Shown: positions 24,695-37,270 of the stretch, one piece after another
Layout: every line of letters begins with the position of its first letter
How positions within the stretch are numbered: position 1 is the first letter of the stretch
Source of the DNA: Monosporascus cannonballus
Lineage: Eukaryota > Ascomycota > Sordariomycetes > Xylariales
Length of the DNA: 64,000 bases
Direction: 5' to 3'
Assembly: GCA_004154925.1 (NCBI GenBank)
Contig: QJNS01000247.1
Span: forward strand, 1-64,000
Notes under the pieces: generated by a model
Told to the model about the DNA's origin: nothing
What the model saw: only the letters and a program-made list of their open reading frames with translations
Database searches by the model: none
Translations under genes and position numbers: made by a program

Positions 24695-27600
24695 ATGAAG
24701 GGGCGTTCATCAGGGTCGGCCGAAGACAGCGCCCCTGCCCGTATCGAGACTACGCACTCTAGAGAGTCCTCGAGGCCGAATGATCAACGTTCTACCGCCC
24801 GGCGCTCTCCCTCCAGTTCCAACGAACAGCAGTATTCGAGCACAAGAGCTACATCTGCGCGGAATCGGACATCGACCTCCAATGTCGAATGGAGGGCTAC
24901 ACAGGACCAGAATGGATTCCGGGAGAAGGAGTTCTCTACTGGGCAGCCTCTTGCGGTGACGACATCTTCCGAGGACGACACTATCAAAGGTGGGAAAGGG
25001 GCCGAATGGCGGCCGAATAGGGGCTGGCTGTCTCCGTCTCGTAGTCCGTGGGCTATATCGCTCTTGACTCTTTTCTCAAGCATTATCGGGATTGTCCTCC
25101 TATGCGCCGTGCTAAGATCCTCGACCAAACTGCACTGCGACGTCAAAGGATGCCGTATGTCATATATGCGACCTTCGTACATAAAGTTTAACGACTTCGA
25201 TACTGAACATACTCGGTTCGCAAGCAAGTATTCGTTATATTTATATCGAGAAGACGGAATTATCTACGATGGAAAGGTAGGAGGCAGAAGAAACGGTATT
25301 CTCCCACAGAGCTATTGTTAATTTGCTCGATAGATTTCCGGCATACCGGTGCTTTTCATACCTGGGAATGCCGGCAGCTACAAGCAGGTTAGGCCTATCG
25401 CCTCGGAGGCTGCTAACTACTTCCACGACGTCCTACAGCACGATACGGCAGCTACGGTTGCCGGTATCAAGAATCTTGACTTCTTTACCGTTGACTTCAA
25501 TGAGGATTTCACGGCTTTCGATGGACAGACTATGTTGGATCAAGCTGAGTATGTGAATGAAGCGATCCGATATATCTTGTCTCTCTATCTCGATCCACGC
25601 CTGTCGGACCGAGACCCTGATCTGCCGGATCCCACTTCGGTCATAGTGCTAGGGCATTCGATGGGAGGAATCGTTGCGCGCACTATGCTTATAATGCCGA
25701 ACTATCAACCCGACTCGATAAACACCATCATTACTATGTCAGCTCCACATGCGCGGCCGCCCGTGACCTTTGACCCACAGATTGTCCAAATCTACGAAGA
25801 CATCAACCGGCACTGGAGAGATTCGTATTCACAGCAGTGGACTGATAATAACCCTCTCCGGCAGGTCACTCTCGTATCAATCGCTGGTGGCGGCTTGGAT
25901 ACTGTTGTTCCGTCAGATTATGCAAGCCTCGAATCCATAGTACCGGACACGCATGGTTTCACTGTTTTCACATCCACGATCCCCAATGTCTGGACTAGCA
26001 TGGACCATCAAGCCATCACGTGGTGTGACCAATTTCGGAAGGTCATCACACGTGCCCTATATGAAATCGTCGATATCGGCCGCGCATCGCAGACGAGACC
26101 ACGGTCTGAGAGAATGGGGGTTTTCAAGAAATGGTTTCTGACTGGACTGGAGAACGTAGCCGAAAAAACGGTAACCCAGAAAAAGCCCGGCACGTTGCTG
26201 ACTTTCGAAGACGGCCCGAACCCTACCATCGTCCAGGGCGAGCGACTCACGCTTCGCAGATTAGGAATCGACGAGGGCCCCAGGACGCACCTCCTCACCA
26301 TCCCATCTGGTAGCTCCGCTAATGCTAAGTCGTTCACTTTATTGTCTAACGCTGAGTTGAGCGGCCCAGGAGATGAAGGTCCCCTGGAAGTGCTTCTCTG
26401 CAGCGCCCACCCTCCAGAACCTGGCCAAGAGGAGATTACGTTGACGATGGACGTGGATATTTCCAGCAATGATGCCAACGATGGTAGCGTAGCGAAGTTG
26501 ATCTGCCACAACGCAGCATCTGACGTGGTGCTTTTGCCGGCGTCTACCCGCGCGACGGCACACCCCTTTTCTGTCGACGGCGAAATGCGAACCCAGCCCT
26601 TCTCATATCTACAGTACGATCTGAAAGGCATAGCTGGTTACCAGTATGTCGCAGTTGTGGATAAGGCGGGTTCTCGGACTTCGTCATGGGTAGTGGCCGA
26701 GTTTAGCGATAGGTCCGCCTCACATTCTACCAGCTATATCGGCCTGAACCGGCTTCTTGCATTCGGCTTACAACTCCATCTTCCTTCTAAGCGGCCTATG
26801 GTTACGGAGATACATATCCCCTCGGTTGAGAGCAGTTTGTTGGCGTACAATCTAGAAATCGAGGGACACGGCTGCTCTCAACATGATGAACTCTTCGCAC
26901 CATTGGTACGGCAATATCTATCTGAGCCTTACGAGTCTAAATATTTTGTCAATGCGAGAAATGTCGAAGTCAGCCTCCACGGTATATCGCCCTATATGCC
27001 ATCGCCAATGAAACCCAAGAGGCCCGATAGGGGAATAAGCTTCCAGCTCTGGACTGATCCAACCTGCGGCTCGAGTATCTCGATACGCCTGGCCGTGGAT
27101 CCTCTGGCCAGCTTGGGGAAGTTATACATGCGATACCGCACGGTTTTCGCGTCATTCCCTATTCTTATAGTGGCACTAGTTCTGCGGCAGCAATTCCGTA
27201 TGTATGACACCACTGGGGTGTTTATTTCATTCTCCGAGAGTTTGGACAGCTGCCTCAGACGCTCCCTGCCACTGCTGCTCTTGTCGTTAACGCTCCTGTC
27301 ACTCACTATCGGCCAGCTCACTATGTCCCCATTCAGTACGCTATGGCCCCGTGGGAGCATCACAGACACGGTCGACTTTAGCCAGAATGACCTGCTGACT
27401 GGAACTCATGATCCACTATTCTGGTTCTTGGTACCGATGATTGGGCTAGTCTGTACTGGGGTTTGCGTGGCACTACATTACGTTGCACTACTGCTCACGT
27501 ACATTCTCAGCTTATTCTGTGGGCACACTTTCACCCTATTTTCCGGTCTCAACTCTAGGGCGCGCGCGTTCTTCTTGCCTAGCACATGGCAAGAAGACAG

Positions 27601-28219
27601 GAAAAGTGCGACATCGGTCGGTTTCACGCCTTCGTCACCGCGGCGACGGTTAGTAACTACCGGGATTCTTCTATTGCTTGTCTCGACGGTCCTTCCCTAC
27701 CAGTTCGCCTATGTGGTGGCTTGCCTTATTCAGCTGGGTACCAGCGTTCGGGCTTTCTGGTTTGCCCGCAGTGTCCCCTCATCTTCAAACGTAAACTTCA
27801 GCAACTATGTTCACTCGGTCTTCCTTCTCATGTTCTGGGTGTTGCCGGTCAACTTGCCGACCTTGGTCGTCTGGGTACGGAACCTGGCTATCCACTGGTT
27901 TACGCCGATTTCCTGCCATCACAACTTGGCCTCGATTCTACCGTTCGTCCTCCTGGTGGAGACTTTGACAGCTGGTAGAATGGTTCCGCGAGTACCCGGC
28001 TCACTCCGGCATGTCACGAGTTCCCTTCTCTTTGGCACTGCCGTCTACGCTGCAATCTACGGCGTGTCATACGCATATACAATCCATTCTCTCGTAAATG
28101 CAGTTGCGGCATGGCTGGTGGTTATCCATTCGACAGCCGACCCCTGGCCACTTTCTGGTTTGACCGACCTGTTTGACGGCGGCATGCTGGAAGACTCCAA
28201 GCAGCGCAAAAACCCTTAG
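24695..28219 (+). CDS. bst1: GPI inositol-deacylase (Bst1/PGAP1), 2 exons
   Basis: ER membrane lipase that removes the inositol acyl chain from GPI anchors, needed for ER export of GPI proteins. Exons 24695-25276 and 25334-28219 are joined by a 57-nt GTAGGA...TAG intron, giving 1155 residues, in the range of fungal Bst1. A hydrophilic Ser-rich N-terminus (about 1-120) precedes one membrane segment (ISLLTLFSSIIGIVLLCAVL). The lipase domain follows, with FIPGNAGSYKQ and the nucleophile motif LGHSMGGIVA near residue 300. The C-terminal third is strongly hydrophobic, with many predicted membrane segments from about residue 810 onward. The upstream region carries CT-rich tracts. The assignment rests on the PGAP1 nucleophile context and overall architecture. 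Confidence 0.93.
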
Positions 28220-29985
28220 TCCGGATGGACCCGACTGAATATAATAGTTTTAATACGTCAACTCAGTAGATCGGTTATCTACATCTATCTCTGAGCGCCT
28301 CTATACGACGTTTAAAATCTCCGTCCATATACATCTTCAGCCTTACGACCTATTTCCGACCTCTTGAGTAGATATAAATATGGTTTCGGTGAGGCATTGA
28401 TACCCATAACTGGCCTGTACACTCCGGTCTCCCTAGTGCTCCTAATCTGAAAGCGAGCAGAGCAGAGAGGGACATTTGAGTCGATATTTTCTGCCATGCG
28501 GTTCGCTGAATGTCTAGACGGCGGTTTCCATTACTACACCCTTCATCTCATACTTACTTTACGAGTTTGGTCGCTTTGCACATATATATACCGGGATCCG
28601 GCCTCTGGAACTGGGGGGTTTGCGACTTCTATTATTTCTTCAACGGCATGTCACTTGATCAGTATTTGATTTTAACAATATAATATACACGGCAGCGCCC
28701 TGCGAGGTGGGCGCCCTGCAAGATTTAATTCTGACGATATTCCGTTCAGAGGGGGTAGTCATTCGCCCCAGGAGCGACCCATCCGAGGAGAGCGGAAGCT
28801 TGAGTCTGTTATATAATCCATAATCGGCGGCAAGGACGGTTTCTGGGCCAATCCGTCTCGAGGGCAGGGTAGATGGAGTTGGCATCAGAGCGGGGGTTCG
28901 GATGCGGGCCACACCCATCGATTGGCCGGTGGAGCTTGCTCTCTGAGGTATCTGGATATATATAGACCGCGCAGGACGGAGCGTGACCGTTTCCAGCGGA
29001 TGGATATAGACGGGCCCATTGGTCCAGCAAATAGGATAAACCTAATTGAGGAAACAGATGGAAAATTTCTGTCATTGCCCACGCCGCGTTTGCGCTCGTG
29101 GCAGTCGTCGATCCGGACCGCTACTTCCCGACTGGCCATCGGAAGCCTTGTAACCCGTCGCCGCGGGAGTTCGTTACGGTGGCAGGCGAGGAGCGTCCAG
29201 AAACCTTCCCCCACTCTCTCTTGGCCGCTATCGCTTGCCTCTCACCTACGGATCCTGCTTGCTTCGGGTACGAAGATGAAATATTCCTTATTTCCCCGGG
29301 CATAGCTTCGGGCCTGGGGAAATAATATGCCGGGAATGTGGAGGGATTCGCATAATCGCGCGGTAGGTAGTCGGCTTGGTTCTCACCCTTTCATGGTGAC
29401 ATAACTTACCAGCCGAGCTGAGTGTAATGTAGGGGGCGGAAAGAACCCCAAGGTACCGACCGTAGTGGGCTCCGGCCATCATATGTAGTCGAGATTAAAC
29501 TAGTTCCCAAAGCTCCTCCGCGGGGACCGATACTACATCAGGGGTAGCCTAGCTATCCCCGAGGACCCCGGAATCCGCACGGGGTTTACATTGTTTGCCT
29601 GGGGAATCCTCTGCTAGCCCCACGATGTGCGGTAGGTAGGCGGCCGTCGTCCTACCTCAGATCTCGAGGCGGTGCCCTGTTGTCAAACCGGATTCGCAGA
29701 GACAACGATAATTACGGAGAATTATAGGAGTGGATGGCGACGGGTCGGCTTGGCGGGGATTGTTTATATAGGACCTCCCGGCATGGGTACTAATCTAGAG
29801 GAGGGATATGAAGTAGGCGTCTCGGCCGCCGCGGAGTCGGACTTGCCCTCATCAAAGATTGTACGTTCGTAGGGGGCAACGACCCTTGTTTCTATGAATG
29901 GGAGGATGGGCTGGTCCCATTAAAAGGGGGTGTACACGGCGAGCGGGAACTACAAGCCGTAATCGTTAGTTGTAGTAGTAGATAT
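28220..29985. other. Intergenic, no gene seen
   Basis: 3' flank of bst1 and spacer. Frames of up to 127 codons at 28885-29305 overlap on both strands and look random. The part near 29450-29660 is locally GC-rich with short CCCCG/GGGG runs and no clear element. Confidence 0.45.
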
Positions 29986-29986
29986 C

Positions 29987-30049
29987 ATGGCCGGCGGAGG
30001 CGCCAGAGTTACCAATACCGACAGAGGTGCCAATGGTACCAGAGCCTAG
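29987..30049 (+). pseudogene. Third relic of the GANDT mini-gene family
   Basis: A 20-codon frame reading MAGGGARVTNTDRGANGTRA and ending in TAG. The GGA-(R)-VTNTD-RGANGT pattern mirrors the GANDTDTG tandem at 45675-45728. No splice-consistent flanking exons could be found, so this is probably an isolated fragment. The match is short and could be convergent low complexity. Confidence 0.25.
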
Positions 30050-30393
30050 GGGTAGTACCGCTAATCCTGTGTCGTTCAAAATATAGTCATCCGTCGTCAT
30101 TCATTACACACAGTAGCTAGCTACGATTTACCCCCTGCCCGGGATAGTTGGTGATAGTTTACATGATTATCGAAAAAAGTGCCCCCGCTCCATTTGCGAA
30201 CGGTATGGTATGGTGTGGTATGGTGCCAAACAACGCAGATTAGCCCCCACACTGTTCATGGCCCCGGTGGTATCCTTGCTCGTGTCAGTCGTCAGGCCCC
30301 TATCCTATACGCGTTATCGAAGAACGTAGATTGGTCCGTGAAGTTGACCTCATTATCCCATGATAGTTCACCTAACTTCTGGGGTGGCCTTTC
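30050..30393. other. Spacer, 3' flank of the kinase-like gene
   Basis: No gene seen. It must contain the 3' end of the minus-strand kinase-like transcript. Confidence 0.45.
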
Positions 30394-33212
30394 TCAAGCC
30401 ATAAACGTCAAGTTCTGAGCCACGCCTGGTGTCAGGCCTAGATCCTCATCCGAGCAGACGGGCTGCCGAATCTCGGCCTGCTTGTCGTAGGCAGAGCCGA
30501 CGCCCGTCAGATCGTGATTCGGTTCCCGCCCGGCTGGGCTCCCTCGGGAGCGAGGCTCCTTATCGGGAGAAGATTCCGCTTCTGTTGTTCGCGTTGGGTT
30601 TCCTTCTCTTCTGTCGTGCGTGTAGTTGCCTCCGCCTGATCCGGTTTCCCCCTCCTCATCTAACTCATCTCTGGGTCGAGCCGCTGCCTTCATCTTGCCC
30701 TTGACTCTCTTCCCTGATTGCCTGGATCCTGTGGTTCCCCTTTGATTTACCGTCGGGCTATTATTAGGTTTCGACTGCGGATGCTGATGTCTCGCGCTTG
30801 AATCTCCCACTTCCACAGCCGCCAACCGGTCATCATGCTCCGAGGTTCTTGTGTCCCCTTCAACTGGAGAGCCCCGTTCCCCGGGTTCCCCAGTAGTGCT
30901 CATAGGTGTGTGGGCCCCAACAATATCGCGGGAAGCCTCCGCCGTCCGGCTTTCACCACCAGTCGCCCGAGCTAGCTCATTAGCTGGCTCGTCTTGAAGG
31001 CTCGCTTCGATGCTTTTGAGGTCCTGTACAAATTGTTCCGCTACATCCATCCCTTCCCGGGTTCTCCTCGGCGTCTCGGCGCTTGTTCCCTTCATATTCG
31101 GCTCCGTCATGCCGGTATACGTGCCAATGTCGTTGGACCACATCGCGTTATGGTTAATGTAGGGGACGTCGTACGTGTCGTGGTGACTCGGTAAAGGGCT
31201 TGGAGGTGACCGTCCGCGAGGAGGATCGTAATATGATTCCTCGGAGATGCTAGTTGACATTTGCGTGTTCCCGGCATTGGACTGATCGTTTCGAGGCTCT
31301 GCCATCATAACCTGAGGACGACTGCTGTACTGGAAATCACCGACTAGGTACTCTTGTAGGCGATTGCCGTAGTCGGCTGAGATCGTCGAAGGTTCCAGCT
31401 GCTCAGGCCTGACATCGTTAACCGGTTCGGGGAACATTGCAAGAAGATCTTTAGCCTGCTTCCTGACACGAGGATTTTCATGCAGGCAATATGTCACTAT
31501 CCTGCGATAGTATGTCGGTACTTCTATATCCGGATCCAGACGTAGAGGACGCCGGCGCGCCTCGGGCTCGTCCTCCAACGTCGCAAGCGCCCACAACACC
31601 ATTCCCAGTTGGTAAAGATCGGATTTCACGCCGATATACATCGATATTCGCTGATTGCTGTCGATAAGCGGAGCTGCCTCCGGAGGTTCCCAGCCGACCG
31701 GGCATCCTCGCCTGTTGATGTCTATTATTTTTGCGTCATCGTTGTGGTCGATGACGATGTTCGATAGAGTGAAATCTCCCTGGACAAATCCGGATTCGTG
31801 AATATCCGCTAAGCCCTGGACAATCTGTCTAGCCCATCTTTCTCGCGTTGGCCAGGGAAGATGGGGTTCATGTCCCTGGGAGTCGTAAATTACGTCGATG
31901 AGGGCCCCGTTCTCCGCATAGCTAATTAAGAGGCCTTTAACGTTGTCTTCGTTGTCAACTACGACGCCATAAAATTCAATGACGCTCTTTGAAAAGCCTA
32001 GGTGGTTAAGCGCGTTGACCTCGTACAAAAATTCCTCCACGGTGTCAGGACCGGGGATTTCTTTCTTTATCAGAGATCGACCATTAACTCGGACCTTGTA
32101 GACAAAACCTGACATATGAGAGTCAAATTGGATGTCACTCTCTCTGACTCGTCGGCACCTCAGATGCTGCACCGTGTGGATAGTCGGGTAAGGGATGATC
32201 TCCTTCGTACGGGGTTGGGTTCAGCTTTAACATTTCAGGTCCGCAGAGGTTGACTTACATTGACGTCTTCCACCACGTGGACATGTAGTCTCCCTTTCGT
32301 TGTTTGCAGCTTGAGATTAGTAACGGTTTCATAGAACTGAATGTCTTGAAGGCTCTCGCGGATGGCCTCATAGATTTTGGCACTCTTATCGCGCTGATAC
32401 CTGATCGAAACTAGGTCCTTCTCGAGCGAGCCTTCTGGAGCATTCCGATAGTCCAACGATATAGTGACACGGCGCCATAGCGACTCCTTTTCACGGTAAG
32501 TGACGAAGAACTTCTCCCTCTTAGACTTATCCCGAAAGTGCATGCTGAGATTCAAAATCCATTTGTTCTCCAGCTCATCGTGGATCATGGCGTCGTACTG
32601 AGAAGTCGTGGTGGACTGGACATCCGCCGTTGAAGATGGCGCTTCAGTGTGAATCGGTGGGGGCTCAGTTATGTCTCGATGATCCGTATCTATGCTGAGA
32701 TGGTTGAGGTGCCCGATGTCTAGATTCTGATTTCCATCGACTGGAGTCCCAGGCTGCGAGATGGTCTGGGAGAGGGTAGTCTGAGGCCCCACAGATTGCG
32801 TACCATCAGGGAAGTCGGGCGCACTCGCGCGAGGAGGTGGGTGGCAGCTATGGGAGACATTACGCCGTCGATCGACAGAAACGGCCCTGCGTTCTGCTGA
32901 CGTAGGTACTATTGGTTCAAGCCTCTCCCGCACCTCTGACTGTTGCCTTTTGAAAGTCTTCATGCGGGGGAGACCTGGGACGACTTTCCTCGACGCCCTC
33001 CGCAAACCCGAACCAGGCGAAGGCTCCAGAGATGGCTCGCTCCCATGACCTTGTGCGGTGGACGATGGAGGGACCTGGCTCTTCTTCGTGAGCTTCTTCC
33101 CACAGTTTGCCGGCCCAACGCTTTCCGGTGGTGGCGGCCCAGGTGCCGGAAGATCCGTTGGTGCTGCCATTCTCGGTGTGATCTGATGAGGACTTAGTGC
33201 GGTCGTTAACAC
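30394..33212 (-). CDS. Kinase-like protein with atypical catalytic motifs, 2 exons
   Basis: Exons 33212-32259 and 32202-30394 (minus), joined by a 56-nt GTAAGT...GAAG intron in phase 0, give 920 residues. An alternative start is the second Met (MAAPTDLPAP). Residues 1-200 are Pro/Ser-rich and disordered-looking. About 210-320 is a folded part (WILNLSMHFRDKSKREKFF...). A protein-kinase fold begins near 340 (FVYKVRVNGRSLIKKEI, carrying the candidate ATP lysine). The catalytic loop is QGDFTLSN (near residue 457) instead of HRDxxxxN. The metal-binding DFG is replaced by IIDINRRG. The PE motif (WEPPEA) and a C-lobe (SDLYQLGMVLWALA) are present. The last 300 residues are low-complexity and charged. 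Similar proteins occur across Sordariomycetes as uncharacterised kinases; substrate and activity are unknown. The loop keeps the catalytic Asp and Asn, so activity is possible. Confidence 0.85.
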
Positions 33213-36200
33213 GCTCGTAAACGGGACCGACTCGCGGTCATTGCCATGCAGAATGGAGGAGTTGCACGGCTGAGGCCATGTACATATGGTGAGATACTAC
33301 TATTATTGAGGGGTTTGGCAGCGCAGGTAGGCGGGGCGGGTGCTTGCTGTACGAAAGAGAGGGTCACGCTATCGTCGAATATTTGAGACTTAACACAATT
33401 GTCCTTCTATTTTGCAAACCTACCCGGAGGCAGCTTCCCCAAGAGTAACAGACTATTAAGATAATAGATAATAATCGTTTGGGGGAGGGAATAATCACAG
33501 AAGCAAGGGTTGCAGGAAGCAAGACGCAGAGCCCGTTCAGCGAGAAAGATTGAGGTTGGTGCAAGCGGCCGAATCGGCTATGCGTTGAAAGTACAGATGT
33601 GGACAGGTTTGGGCTAGCTAGAAACCAATGTGGTAAATGAATACATCGTCTGGGAAGCAATACAGGGATAATAGATGACACAGCCGCGGGGGGGGGGGCC
33701 TGTGGAGTAGGCATGGGGGGAGATAGAGAATGAGGCTTTGGACGGCCTTCGGTTGGGTGGATGGGACGGGCGACGATGGATACCTCACACAGAAGGTGCC
33801 GATATGCTTGCTGCTGCTTGTGCGTTGGCAAATTGGGCTTCCTTTCTTCTCTCGGCCCTTCGCACACGCGTGAATGTAACGGATGAGATGGGGGAGCGAG
33901 TACCTGTGATCTGTGACTTGTCGAGAGAAGATTGAAAAGGAAAAATGGCCTCCGCAAGAGATGCAGCCAGACATGCAGGAAGAAGTTCCGCTTGATTTGG
34001 TGCCCCAGCATGCGGTGAACAACTCAATTGCTCTATACCAAGTCAGGAGGGAGTGCCCACCCCGATTCTCTAACTAAAAGTTTAGAGCCCTCTGCTACGG
34101 GCCTGGAGGGGCAGAGGGGCTTAGGGCGGGGCTTCTCCTTTGCTTAGGGGTAGATCCCAAGACTCTTAGCTACTCAGGCTAACTCGACTAGGATTTACAT
34201 ACCATTAGGTTGACGACTGTGTCGACACCTACAATAGTAGGGCTTTGAATTCTACCTAGCCACCTCATGGTTGAGCGATAATGGAGTGGCTTCCTCTGAC
34301 TTGCATATGAAAAAGGTGCCTTGCTACTCAACGTTAGAGGGGGAAAGGGGCGCGGGGGAGGGATTCAATACCCCGGATCGGGTTCCCATACTTTGCCAAA
34401 TAAATGCGTGTGTCACCTCCTGGGTTTCCTTCGTGGGATGATAGACCAATCGAGCAAGTAGGAGGAACTACCTAAGATGGATTGATTTGAGGTTGTGCTG
34501 CGCAGTTGTGTTGCACCAAGTTATAAGTGGCTAAGGTAGTAAGTATAGGTAGATGCGGGCACATCGGTGGTTGGAGATGGAAGTTGACGTATTCAGTTCC
34601 AATCCATACATTCTCCCCATCTCTCTCTCTTCCTCATCTCTCCTTATTGGCAGATCGGGCTGCTTACCACCTAGGTATATATGACATCGTGGGGGAGACA
34701 TAGACACTCCCGGAGTTATCTGAAATGAAGATGCCCGTTTCGATGTCCCGATGATAAGGAGGTGCATTTCGTATTCATCCCACGTCATACTTCAAATGCA
34801 GTGTCATTATCTGTCCCCCAGCGTACCCTCTCCTGTAATATTGCTTCAGCAGTAACACCTCGTGCGTAACGTCGTTTAGAACCGGGCTGCTCCATGATGA
34901 ACCGGATTAACTGAATTCTCAGCCCGGTCCGAAACCGGCCGTCCCGGCCCATCGTCGCACAGCTAAGTGTATTTCTCGCTACGTTGTATTTCTCGGCAAC
35001 TATCTTGAAGGCCGGAGAGAAGGCTGGTCAAAGGATGACATCGAACACTGTTGGTTAGGCTCGAGTTCACCACAGCTTGTGTCGGGTTGTCTAAACACCA
35101 ATAGAGACAGCGGCGACCCTTTCAGCATGTCGAGAGTTGGCCGGTTGGCCGCCTTTCCGCATAGTGGTATTCTTCACCGACTTCACCTTGAATCGTAGCG
35201 TGACTATTCTCGGCACCAACCGTCGTACTCGAAGGCTAAGCCGGGAGTCTCCAGGGATGTTCCAAGTTTCAAAAGGCTGACAGGTCTCAAACTTCGAGCC
35301 CCGCGAGCGGTTCTCTGACCGCGGAACTAGTAGGGCTCAGTTGACTTACTAGTACTAGGACGTAGAGCTAGGTAGTTAACCAGCGAGTGGGCACCCTATC
35401 ATCGCCGGTGATCTACGGCAGTAAGAAGCGACGTTAGGATAAAAAAGGCTGACTGCAGCAACGGAATTCTATGGCTCTGGTCAGCTGGCCGACACGGACA
35501 CGTATGGCGTGGTGCGGTGCGGCGGCGTTACAACGATTAGCGACAATGATGACGATGACGTGTGAGGTAACGCAATTTATAACCCGTTCATGTGCTGTAC
35601 TCCTTAGCGTATTCAGAAGTTTAATATGTCGTCGGGTTCACCTTGAGGTGCCGGCCGGGCCATCGAGCCGCGTCGTAAAGTCAACTTCACCCCTGTATCT
35701 ACGTGCTGGGTGTACCAAGTGCAGTGGGTTGCACTGGTACCCTAACCCTCGGAAGCAAAACATCGAGAGAAAAGAGAAGGGGGGAGAAAGCAATTACTGA
35801 AGAGTCGGGTCATGGTTAGAATTAGCCGTTGGAGAAACCATCCCACGACCTTGACAGCGACCACGAATTCATCAAATGCCTAGCTGGATGGCCGCGATGC
35901 TTATTTGAGGCTAGACTATTAGTTCGGGCAGCGATACATGCGAAGGGCGTCTATCAGCTAGGAAAGCGAGGCTGCCATCGAAACATTGGTCACTAGCAAA
36001 GCTCCCTGCATACGGTAAATGATCCCGAAGAGGTTCAGTTGGGCCTTACCTGCTGTCCGATCGAGGCTGTGCAAATTCATCTGTAGAAGCCCTTCCGTCA
36101 ATGTAGCACAAGCAGAAGCAATCAAGTCGATGAGACTTGCTTCCTTTGCGTTCTGAGGTCGAGGCGTGCAGATCTTCGAAGGACCCGTGATCTCGCCTTA

Positions 36201-37270
36201 ATTGAGCGACCAATTTGGGAATTTTTGGAGCACACCTCATTTGCTTCTCGACAAAAGCGACAAGTGCGAAATAGCAGACCCGATCAAGACAGGCATATCC
36301 CAAGAGCGAGCAACTGGAACAGCCTATGCTTCCGCGGTGTTGCGAGGGAACCAAGACGGGAAAGGCTGGCAGAGCTGGGGTACTTATGGGGGGTTGGTCT
36401 CGTCTCGCATTGGCCCCCGTGTCATGCCGCCGTCTCTCGTCGTGTCGGCAGCACGCCCCCACCGGCCAGACTAGGTGCAAGCGTCTGATGTGTTCTGGAA
36501 GTCCCTCGTAGCTGGGACCAGGGTTTAAGAGGTTATCTGATGCCGTCCAGCACATCGACAGTTGGGCAGTTGGGCACCCAGCCTTCGACCGGCCATCTTC
36601 TTCATTCTTCCTCGGTCCGCGACACACTTCGGTTAATTGCTGAATTATTTGCTTCGCCATCGATATTAAACGGATCAAAACTGGATGCAACTGTATGCGG
36701 AGTAAAGAATGAAGGACGTGGGGCACATCTAGGAGAATCCGGCATGCGCCAGAGTGCATTAGGTAGCAGCGTGCCTTGAACAACATCGTCCTACCAACAT
36801 CGCAACGTCCTAGCCCGAGAGAAAACGAGCTAAATCGGATAGCCTCCAGATGGAGTACCTCGAACACTTTGGAGACGGCACGGTCGGGCACCTATGATTG
36901 TATAGCCGGTTTCGCTCATTACATTCCCTCAAGACGGGCCAACAAGGGGTTCCTCCGCTGCTATGACGTCTTCCGTCTTCCACGTTGCGGTATATGTACA
37001 AGGTATGAACAGCATATGACTATAATTCCACAGTCTGTTGTGCGTACGTGAGTGAAGAGTATGGTAATGTTAATGCTTGATGCCGGAAGCACCTTGGAAA
37101 CGGCGTAGCAGAATTATCTGCGTTGCCGCGCCTGAACGCCTTCCCCTGATGACGCCCTTCCTGCAGATGCCTCGTGCCTTCTTGATGATCTATGCTATGC
37201 GATTCGACGTAGACACGGTCTATGAGCCTCGTGAAGATTTGTACGTTTCGCGCCCGAATCCCGCGGTTCC
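33213..37270. other. 4 kb gene-poor stretch, no confident gene
   Basis: The first kilobase is CT-rich on the minus strand and gives a 215-codon low-complexity frame (33364-34011) that reads like promoter or leader DNA. A 281-codon minus frame at 36046-36891 has no recognisable motif and is overlapped by several plus frames of 60-90 codons. A run of nine G residues lies near 33690. Nothing here reaches the standard for a gene. Confidence 0.4.

Noticed and set aside
33364..34011. 215-codon minus-strand frame upstream of the kinase-like gene
   Set aside because: Pyrimidine-rich low complexity (Leu/Pro/Ser/His), typical of a fungal promoter or leader region. No recognisable domain.
36046..36891. 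281-codon minus-strand open frame
   Set aside because: No motif, no splice context, and overlapping plus-strand frames of similar quality. In this much DNA one frame of that size by chance is not surprising.
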